Shown one piece after another: positions 25,555-31,509 of a stretch of 64,000 nucleotides of DNA (position 1 is its first letter; each line of letters starts with the position of its first letter). The DNA is from Sphingomonas leidyi (GTDB lineage: Bacteria; Pseudomonadota; Alphaproteobacteria; Sphingomonadales; Sphingomonadaceae), in NCBI RefSeq assembly GCF_011761945.1, contig NZ_JAASQV010000001.1:1178001-1242000 (forward strand), written 5' to 3'. Below the pieces are notes generated by a model. The model was not told the origin of the DNA. It worked only from the letters and a program-made list of their open reading frames with translations, and did not search any database. The position numbers and the translations under genes are program-made.

Positions 25555-25676
25555 TCGCGCTGGCATCGTCGCTCTGGCATCCCGTTCATCCCGCACGGCG
25601 CGCCGCGGCTCTCTTCGGCATTCCCTCAACTTTGTCGGGACCCGGATTGCGGGATGCTCCCGGAGCCTGGGCGTGA
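25545..25676 (+). CDS. Possible 43-aa coupling peptide between ada and alkA
   Basis: A 43-codon frame starts with an ATG inside the last codons of ada (25545) and stops at 25674-25676, overlapping the GTG of alkA (GTGA). Both ends thus overlap neighbouring genes in the way coupled genes do, filling the only gap in the operon. The product (MRLIALASSLWHPVHPARRA...) has no recognised domain. It may be a real small protein, a leader for coupling, or chance in GC-rich DNA. Confidence 0.3.
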   Translation: MRLIALASSLWHPVHPARRAAALFGIPSTLSGPGLRDAPGAWA

Positions 25677-26317
25677 GCGGTCTCGCGTCGCGATACGAGA
25701 CTGCCGTCGCCTTTCTCGCATCGATCGACGCCGACTGGGCCGCGCTCATCGCACAGGTGGGGCCGTGCCGTCATGATCCGAAGGCGGCGCGCGAACCCTA
25801 TGAGGCGCTGGTCCGCGCAATCGCCTATCAGCAGCTGACGGCGAAGGCAGGAGATGCGATCATCGAGCGGCTCAAGACTGCCTTTCCCAGCACCGGCTTT
25901 CCGACAGCGCGGGCGCTTGCCGTTGCGGACTTCGGGACGATGCGTGTCTGCGGCTTTTCTGCCGCGAAGATCTCGACCATCCAGAGGATCGCGGAGGCCG
26001 CGCTCACGGGGCTCGTCCCTCCGCGCGATGTGGCGGTGGAAATGGCGGACGAAGCACTGATCGCGCGGCTCACCACCATCAAGGGCATCGGGCGTTGGAC
26101 GGTCGAGATGCTGCTCATGTATTCGCTGGAGCGTCTGGATATCCTGCCTGCCGATGATTTCGGCGTTCGGGAAGGCTATCGCGTCCTCAAGTCGCTCCCC
26201 GAGCAGCCCAGGCCGAGGGAGTTGCGCGAGATCACCCTGGCCTGGGCACCGCACCGAACGGTCGCGTCCTGGTATCTTTGGCGGATCCCGCGCGATCGCG
26301 GCAACGTCCTGGAGTAG
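25673..26317 (+). CDS. alkA: DNA-3-methyladenine glycosylase, AlkA type
   Basis: 214 aa from a GTG. The HhH-GPD core is complete: AYQQLTAKAG, KISTIQRIAEAAL, the hairpin TTIKGIGRWTVEMLLMYSL and the catalytic Asp162 in LPADDFGVREG. It lacks the N-terminal TBP-like domain of E. coli AlkA, as is usual for shorter bacterial forms. It removes 3-methyladenine and related bases. Second enzyme of the ada operon; the next gene's GGAG overlaps its end and starts five bases after the stop. Confidence 0.92.
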   Translation: MSGLASRYETAVAFLASIDADWAALIAQVGPCRHDPKAAREPYEALVRAIAYQQLTAKAGDAIIERLKTAFPSTGFPTARALAVADFGTMRVCGFSAAKISTIQRIAEAALTGLVPPRDVAVEMADEALIARLTTIKGIGRWTVEMLLMYSLERLDILPADDFGVREGYRVLKSLPEQPRPRELREITLAWAPHRTVASWYLWRIPRDRGNVLE

Positions 26318-26322
26318 CGGCA

Positions 26323-26952
26323 ATGCCCCTACAGAACCGTGTCACCCCTCTTGGCGAGATCGTCGCGATCGCGCAGCGCGGCATGTTCACGGGCAATCGT
26401 GGAATCCTCCATGACCTGGCAACCAGGACGCTGCTGCGCCGCCGTTGGGCGAGCCGTGCATGGCTGACGTGCACCTGCGACTACAGGGGACGCCGGCGCA
26501 CCGTCATGGGCGGTCGCAGCTGGACCGAGCTCTTCTTCCTCGACGAGGCGGTCGCACTGGCAGCCGGCCACCGGCCTTGCTTCCTCTGTCGCAGGGAAGC
26601 TGCAGAGCGCTTTCGCGGCGCTTGGGTCGCGGCGAAGGGCGGAGCGCGCCCGTCAGCGGCGCAGATGGATCTGATCCTCCATCACGAACGGCTCGATCGT
26701 GGTCAGAAGCGCGTCCACCCGCTTGCGCTCCCGCTCGCCGCGCTTCCCGACGGCACCGGAGTTCTCGCAGAGGGATATGCATATATTCTCAGTCGCGGTT
26801 GGGCCTGGCGCTGGACCTGTGAAGGCTATGCGGAGCCCGAACGGCTCGATCGGGCGCAAGGTCTGCTGACGCCGCCATCGGTCGTGCAGGTGCTGGCCGC
26901 CGGCTATCGGCCGGTATTGCACCCTTCGATTGCGGATGCCGCTTATGTCTGA
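26323..26952 (+). CDS. Conserved protein of unknown function in the ada operon (CxC / CxxC)
   Basis: 209 aa from the ATG at 26323, with GGAG eight bases upstream. I recognise it only as a family seen in alphaproteobacteria, not by function. Visible features: basic N-terminal half (RTLLRRRWASRAWLTCTCDYRGRRR), a Cys pair CTC, a second pair in HRPCFLCRREAAERFRGAW, and a His-rich centre (LHHERLDRGQKRVHPL). The two Cys pairs could bind zinc. The basic surface and the place between alkA and alkB point to a role on damaged nucleic acid (inference). Its 3' end overlaps alkB by 8 bases. Confidence 0.75.
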   Translation: MPLQNRVTPLGEIVAIAQRGMFTGNRGILHDLATRTLLRRRWASRAWLTCTCDYRGRRRTVMGGRSWTELFFLDEAVALAAGHRPCFLCRREAAERFRGAWVAAKGGARPSAAQMDLILHHERLDRGQKRVHPLALPLAALPDGTGVLAEGYAYILSRGWAWRWTCEGYAEPERLDRAQGLLTPPSVVQVLAAGYRPVLHPSIADAAYV

Positions 26953-27592
26953 CCTGTTCGACAAGCTCGCTACCAGCGAGCCGAGGGAGGCGCTTGGCGA
27001 GGGGGCCGTGCTCCTGCGCGGCTATGCGCTGTCCGAGGCGCCCGCACTGCTTTCGGCGCTCGATCAGCTCGTCTCACAAGCGCCCTTCCGGCATATGGTC
27101 ACGCCGGGCGGCTATGCGATGTCGGTTGCGATGACCAATTGCGGCGCCGCCGGATGGGTTACCGACCGCAGCGGCTATCGCTACGACGCGATCGATCCCC
27201 ATACGGGCCGCCCTTGGCCGGTCATGCCGGCCTGCTTCGCGGGGCTGGCGACGGCCGCTGCCGAGACGGCGGGATATCCCGGGTTCGACCCCGATGCGTG
27301 CCTCATCAACCGCTACGCCCCGGGCGCGCGCCTGTCGCTTCATCAGGATCGCAACGAGCTGGACCTTGCGCATCCGATCGTCTCGGTCTCGCTCGGGTTG
27401 CCGGCCACTTTCCAGTTCGGCGGCATGAAGCGCAGTGATCCCGTCCGCAGGATCGGGCTGCGCCATGGCGATGTCGCCGTCTGGGGCGGGCCATCGCGTC
27501 TTCGATTCCATGGCGTTGCCGAACTCAAGGACGGCCATCATGAAGTACTCGGGCGTCAGCGTATCAACCTGACTTTTCGCGTCGCATTCTGA
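26945..27592 (+). CDS. alkB: Alkylated DNA repair dioxygenase AlkB
   Basis: 215 aa from the ATG at 26945, eight bases inside the preceding gene. Iron ligands His133 and Asp135 (SLHQDRNE) and His189 (RFHGVAE), with Arg206 and Arg212 in RQRINLTFR for 2-oxoglutarate. VAMTNCGAAGWVTDRSGYRY and QFGGMKRSDP are typical AlkB nucleotide-recognition-lid elements. It demethylates 1-methyladenine and 3-methylcytosine oxidatively. Last gene of the ada operon. Confidence 0.95.
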   Translation: MSDLFDKLATSEPREALGEGAVLLRGYALSEAPALLSALDQLVSQAPFRHMVTPGGYAMSVAMTNCGAAGWVTDRSGYRYDAIDPHTGRPWPVMPACFAGLATAAAETAGYPGFDPDACLINRYAPGARLSLHQDRNELDLAHPIVSVSLGLPATFQFGGMKRSDPVRRIGLRHGDVAVWGGPSRLRFHGVAELKDGHHEVLGRQRINLTFRVAF

Positions 27593-27603
27593 GACCTTTC
27601 TTC

Positions 27604-27629
27604 GATTTGAAGAGAATTTGCGGAGTGCC
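27604..27629 (+). promoter_or_regulatory. Putative Ada box upstream of 80-aa orphan
   Basis: GATTTGAAGAGAATTT then GCGGAGTGCC. One mismatch in the CCGGAGT core. It starts 12 bases after alkB stops and 93 bases before the ATG at 27723. Confidence 0.5.
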
Positions 27630-27722
27630 GGCGTCCAGGCTGTCGGTGATCCCTGCGGACGATGCAGATGGAAGTCGCCGGCGATTTGGCCGCTTTCGCG
27701 ACAGGGTAAGGAATATCTCGTC

Positions 27723-27965
27723 ATGCTGGGCGCGATCGATCCGGACATCAGATCAAGGTTGTGCGCTACACCGGCCTCGCTCGGTGTGGTGGTGGAATTG
27801 CTCCAGGGCGATCCGGTCAAGGCGCTCGTGGTGGGCTATTTTGCCCGGTTCGTGGCCGAAGGAACGGCTGCGTGGGACGTTCTTGGCAACGGCGATATCG
27901 AGATCCGCTTCTGCACCGGTGAGACCTATGTGCTCGCCGAGGCGGGTGTCCTCCGCCTCTCCTGA
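27723..27965 (+). CDS. Hypothetical protein (80 aa) inside the alkylation cluster
   Basis: 80 aa from the ATG at 27723, AAGGA nine bases upstream; an earlier in-frame start gives an unconvincing Cys-rich N-terminus. The sequence is acidic and well-formed (LGVVVELLQGDPVKALVVGY, DIEIRFCTGETYVLAEAGVL), looks like a small alpha+beta domain and has typical codon use. No family recognised. It has its own copy of the cluster box ahead and lies between alkB and ogt, so it is probably part of the response. Confidence 0.5.
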   Translation: MLGAIDPDIRSRLCATPASLGVVVELLQGDPVKALVVGYFARFVAEGTAAWDVLGNGDIEIRFCTGETYVLAEAGVLRLS

Positions 27966-28021
27966 TTGCATGGCGCGCCTTCGGTGAACCTCCGGGAAAT
28001 TCGAAGACGAAGGACAATCCG

Positions 28022-28047
28022 ATTCGAAAGCAAGGACCGGAGTTCGA
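28022..28047 (+). promoter_or_regulatory. Putative Ada box upstream of ogt (with a partial copy just before it)
   Basis: GATTCGAAAGCAAGG then ACCGGAGTTCG. A partial direct copy at 28000-28015 (ATTCGAAGACGAAGGAC) precedes it. The full box ends 56 bases before the ogt ATG at 28104. Confidence 0.65.
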
Positions 28048-28103
28048 TCGACCGGGCCCCGGAATACCAAGCTCCATGAGGAACCAGACAAGGAGTATTG
28101 GCC

Positions 28104-28670
28104 ATGAACCTCACGACGAACAAGAGCCCCGCGCGGTTCGCAGCGCGCGGGGCGAGGGCCGATGGCGGCATCGATAAGATCAGCTTCGGGATGGGCGATA
28201 GCGCGATCGGGCGCATGCTGGTTGCGCGTAGCGCTGACGGTGTCTGCACCATCCTGTTCGGCGATGACGACGAACAGTTGGCGGCCGACCTGAAGGGGCG
28301 CTTCCCCGGCGCGACGCTGGTGCGGGACGACGCCGCGGTCGCCACGGACCTGGCGCGGCTGGTCCGCTTCGTGGAACGCCCGGTCGAGGGACTCGCCCTC
28401 CCGCTCGATTTGCGCGGTACACCGTTCCAGCAGCGCGTCTGGGACGTACTGCGCGGCATCCCGAGCGGGAGCACCGTGACCTATGCCGAAGTGGCGCGCC
28501 GTATCGGTGTCCCCAACGCAGTCCGCGCGGTCGCCGGCGCCTGCGCCGCGAACCCTGTCGCGCTGGCCATTCCCTGCCACCGGGTGGTGCGCAGCGATGG
28601 CAGCCTTGGCGGCTATCGATGGGGCCTCGATCGCAAGCGCACCCTGATCGCGCGGGAGGCGATGGCGTGA
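28104..28670 (+). CDS. ogt: O6-methylguanine-DNA methyltransferase, Ogt-like
   Basis: 188 aa from the ATG at 28104, with AAGGAG upstream; a TTG at 28098 is less likely. The methyltransferase domain is complete: LRGTPFQQRVWDVLRGIPSG, TYAEVARRIGVPNAVRAVAG and IPCHRVVRSDG with acceptor Cys158, then LGGYRWGLDRK. It is closest to the C-terminal half of Ada nearby, suggesting intra-cluster duplication. It removes O6-alkyl from guanine in a suicide reaction. It has its own box, and its stop overlaps the next gene's GTG (GTGA). Confidence 0.93.
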   Translation: MNLTTNKSPARFAARGARADGGIDKISFGMGDSAIGRMLVARSADGVCTILFGDDDEQLAADLKGRFPGATLVRDDAAVATDLARLVRFVERPVEGLALPLDLRGTPFQQRVWDVLRGIPSGSTVTYAEVARRIGVPNAVRAVAGACAANPVALAIPCHRVVRSDGSLGGYRWGLDRKRTLIAREAMA

Positions 28671-29416
28671 CCGCGGTGACTTCCGCGCATAAGCCGGCCT
28701 CCGGAGCGATAGCTGCGGAGGCAAGGGTCGGCAGCTATGATTGGCAGGCGCTCATGGGCGAGCTCGACGGGCAGGGATCGGTCGTGCTTCCAAAGCTGCT
28801 GTCGGTGGAGGAGTGCCGGGCCATCGCCGGCCTCTATCCCGACGAGAGCCATTTTCGAAGCCATGTGCATATGGCGCGTCATGGGTTCGGCAAGGGCGAG
28901 TATCGCTATTTCCGCTATCCTCTGCCCGACATTGTAGGCGGCCTGAGGACGGCGCTCTATCCGCATCTCGCCGGGCTCGCGAACGCCTGGAACGAGCGGA
29001 TGGGGATCGAGGCGCGCTATCCCGACGACCATGCCGCGTTCCTGGAACGTTGCCATCAGGCCGGACAGCGCCGCCCGACGCCGCTCCTGCTCCAATATGT
29101 GCCGGGCGACTATAACTGTCTTCATCAGGACCTGTATGGCGAGCATGTCTTCCCCATTCAGCTGGCGATCCTGCTATCCGAGCCGGACGAGGATTTCACC
29201 GGTGGCGAGTTCGTCCTGACCGAGCAGCGTCCGCGCATGCAGAGCCGTTGTGAGGTCGTGCCCCTGCGGCAGGGCGATGCCGTTGCATTCGCCGTCCATA
29301 ATCGGCCGGTGCAGGGAACGCGCGGCACGTACCGGGTGAACCTCCGGCACGGCGTGAGCCGGCTGCGCTCCGGTAAGCGTCACACGGTCGGGATCATCTT
29401 CCACGACGCGACTTGA
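28667..29416 (+). CDS. 2-oxoglutarate/Fe(II)-dependent dioxygenase in the alkylation cluster
   Basis: 249 aa from the GTG at 28667, overlapping ogt's stop. The double-stranded beta-helix has HxD at His153/Asp155 (NCLHQDLYGEH) and distal His211 (AVHNRPVQGTRG), with candidate 2OG Arg residues in GTYRVNLRHGVS. QLAILLSEPDEDFTGGEFVL is the conserved beta-hairpin of this 2OG family. It is not an AlkB by sequence. Coupling with ogt and the shared box suggests oxidative repair or detoxification of alkylated substrates (inference). The real substrate is unknown. Confidence 0.82.
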   Translation: MTAVTSAHKPASGAIAAEARVGSYDWQALMGELDGQGSVVLPKLLSVEECRAIAGLYPDESHFRSHVHMARHGFGKGEYRYFRYPLPDIVGGLRTALYPHLAGLANAWNERMGIEARYPDDHAAFLERCHQAGQRRPTPLLLQYVPGDYNCLHQDLYGEHVFPIQLAILLSEPDEDFTGGEFVLTEQRPRMQSRCEVVPLRQGDAVAFAVHNRPVQGTRGTYRVNLRHGVSRLRSGKRHTVGIIFHDAT

Positions 29417-29432
29417 GCCGGTGACTGGAAGC

Positions 29433-29462
29433 GGGCGAGGGGCTTGGGCGCTTCCCTCGCCC
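29433..29462 (+). terminator. Hairpin after ogt-dioxygenase unit
   Basis: GGGCGAGGG (29433-29441) pairs with CCCTCGCCC (29454-29462), 12-base loop. No U-run. Separates the ogt-dioxygenase unit from the next methyltransferase. Confidence 0.55.
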
Positions 29463-29472
29463 GTAGCGATCG

Positions 29473-29498
29473 GATTTGAAATTAAAAACCGGAGCACG
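29473..29498 (+). promoter_or_regulatory. Putative Ada box upstream of third methyltransferase
   Basis: GATTTGAAATTAAAA then ACCGGAGCACG. It ends 56 bases before the ATG at 29555, the same spacing as for ogt. Confidence 0.6.
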
Positions 29499-29554
29499 AG
29501 ACGCGGGATCCGCGATCATTCTCAGGCGCAACAACGAGGTCAGGCGGTGCAATC

Positions 29555-30069
29555 ATGCCCGAGCGTATCGACTATTCAATCGGCTCAAGTTCGCTGGGCG
29601 AGTTCGTCGCGGCAAGGTCCGGGAAGGGATTGAGCGTCTTCGAATTCATCGATTCACCGCCTGACGCGGAACGTCTATTGGTTGATCGCCTCGGCGATGT
29701 CGAACTCGTGCGCGACGATGTCCGCATGGCCGATCTGGTCGCCAGCTTGGCGAAGAGCGTCGATTACCCGATGACCGGCGGCGACATAGAATTGGATCTG
29801 CGCGGTAGCGATTATCAGAAGCGGGTGTGGGAGTTGCTGCGGGAAATCCCCGTGGGCCGGACGACCAGCTATGGCGCGCTCGCGGAGAAGCTGGGTACGC
29901 GCGATGCGCGGGACGTCACCGAAGCGATCGCTTCGAATGGGATCGCGATCCTGGTTCCGTGCCACCGTGTCGTGAAGAAGGACGGTTCGCTCTCGGGCTT
30001 CGCTGGGGCGTATGGCGCAAGCGGGCCCTGCTCAAGCGCGAGCAACACGCGGTTCCGTTCACGGCCTAG
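29555..30069 (+). pseudogene. Third O6-methylguanine-DNA methyltransferase, C-terminal frameshift
   Basis: From the ATG at 29555 the frame is a methyltransferase: LRGSDYQKRVWELLREIPVG, then LVPCHRVVKKDGSLSGF with acceptor Cys136. After GF near 29999-30002 the expected continuation (RWGVWRKRALLKREQ) lies in another frame, ending at 30067-30069. Insertion of a single base around the run ggcttcgct restores it; paralogues here read GGYRWGLDRK and SGYAWGVERK. As written, translation continues to 30205 with an unrelated tail overlapping the next gene. Either a genuine inactivating or tail-changing deletion, or a sequencing error. The active-site Cys is upstream of the break, so partial activity is conceivable. 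Confidence 0.75.
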
Positions 30070-30153
30070 TTCGAGAATAGATTTTTCACCACGTGCAATC
30101 GAACTGTTGCGTCGCCAATTGCATCTATCCAAGATGCGTGGGGGGGAAGGGCT

Positions 30154-31509
30154 GTGTCGGCTGCGATCGATTTCACATATCAGTACGCGTTCCCGTCAGG
30201 CGTAGCTGCTGCCTCCGGGCGCCCCCAGCTCTCGCTTGCGACCTGCAACGCGGACCAGCAGCGCCCCTACTTTTTCGACGGCCGCGTCCGACAGCCGCGG
30301 ATACTCGGCGAGATGCTCTATACGCTGAGCGATGTCGTGCGAACGCACTTCTTCCTGCCCCGGCCCGCCATTCTCGACCCCGTGCTCACCAGCAATGAGG
30401 AGATGCTGCGGTTGGAGGGCTTCAGCGGTTGCTGCGGCGTCTATGCGCGCGTCGACCTGCCAACGGAGGCGTTCGACGGCGAATGCCATGGGCGCGGGAC
30501 GACCAACGTCGATTTCAACCAGCCGATGCGTAATGCGCTTCTCCGACTGCGTGACGAAGAGGATGTGCAGTTCGCGGTTGGTGCCGATGAGGTGGTGCTC
30601 AGCAAGGGCAATGAGAAGACCGTCGAGAAGAAGGTCAAACTACCGCTGCGCTGGATAAAGGGGTTCAGCGAGGTGCAGGCCTATCAGCCGCGATTGCAGT
30701 TGATGATGGAAGTCAGCGCGGTCGAAGCGCTGCGCTTTGTCCGGACGCTCCCCAAAGCGGCCAAGCCGAGGATGCCGAGCTATGCGGTCTCGGCCGCTCG
30801 GTCGATCCGGCTGAGCCAGCGGCCGCAAAAGGGCGCCGTGCCGATCTTGGGGACGCATCGCGTCAAGGTGATCGAGCCGCTACTGCCGCGCGCGCAGAGC
30901 GTGCGGATCTGGTGCGACGAGGAAAGCGGCGCCAGCGCCTGGGAAGTCCGCTACGCGGTCGGCTCCTTTTTCCTGATGATCAGCCCCGAGGTTTTTCGCG
31001 GTTTTTCCGGCGAGGGGCAGATTCTCGCGACGCTCGCCAAACCGCCGGAGGACGCGGTAATCGCGAAGGTGCGCGCCGGACTGAGATGGCAGTCACGGGT
31101 GGACGCTGATGTAATGGCCGGCAGCTTCGGCCTGGATACGGCGGAGGTCGAGGCGGCGCTGGCGGTGCTGGGGAGCAGGGGGATGGCTGGGTTCGACGCT
31201 GAAGCCCAGCGATATTTCCACCGCGAACTGCCGTTCGATCTCGACAAGGTGGAGGAAATGCAGCCGCGGCTCGGCAATGCGCGCAAGCTGGTCGACGGCG
31301 GACTAGTTCGGCGTCTGCCCGATGACGACCGTGCGGTCGCGACCTTCGAAGTGCAGGGCACCGGCACGCTCCACCGCGTCCGTATCTGCGAGGACCATCA
31401 GAGCTGCACCTGCCCCTGGTTCAGCAAATATCAGGGCCAGCGTGGCCCGTGCAAACATATCCTGGCGGCATCGATCGTAGCGGAAGACGCGGAAGCGGTG
31501 GCCGGATGA
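30154..31509 (+). CDS. SWIM zinc-finger protein
   Basis: 451 aa from a GTG at 30154, 84 bases after the frameshifted methyltransferase. The C-terminus has a SWIM finger CxCxnCxH: Cys418, Cys420, Cys433, His435 (CTCPWFSKYQGQRGPCKH). The first 300 residues are an alpha/beta region (PYFFDGRVRQPRILGEMLY; GFSGCCGVYARVDL; LPLRWIKGFSEVQAYQPR) of no named function. The stop overlaps the start of the 982-aa partner (ATGA), so the two proteins probably work together. SWIM proteins of this shape pair with large helical proteins in MoxR/VWA-type clusters, for example E. coli YehQ (family knowledge). Neither a MoxR ATPase nor a VWA gene is visible here. Confidence 0.85.
   Translation: MSAAIDFTYQYAFPSGVAAASGRPQLSLATCNADQQRPYFFDGRVRQPRILGEMLYTLSDVVRTHFFLPRPAILDPVLTSNEEMLRLEGFSGCCGVYARVDLPTEAFDGECHGRGTTNVDFNQPMRNALLRLRDEEDVQFAVGADEVVLSKGNEKTVEKKVKLPLRWIKGFSEVQAYQPRLQLMMEVSAVEALRFVRTLPKAAKPRMPSYAVSAARSIRLSQRPQKGAVPILGTHRVKVIEPLLPRAQSVRIWCDEESGASAWEVRYAVGSFFLMISPEVFRGFSGEGQILATLAKPPEDAVIAKVRAGLRWQSRVDADVMAGSFGLDTAEVEAALAVLGSRGMAGFDAEAQRYFHRELPFDLDKVEEMQPRLGNARKLVDGGLVRRLPDDDRAVATFEVQGTGTLHRVRICEDHQSCTCPWFSKYQGQRGPCKHILAASIVAEDAEAVAG

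Noticed and set aside
24355..25749. 464-codon minus-strand frame opposite ada
   Set aside because: Antisense of a complete Ada protein with all key Cys residues; the frame is low-complexity and Arg-rich.
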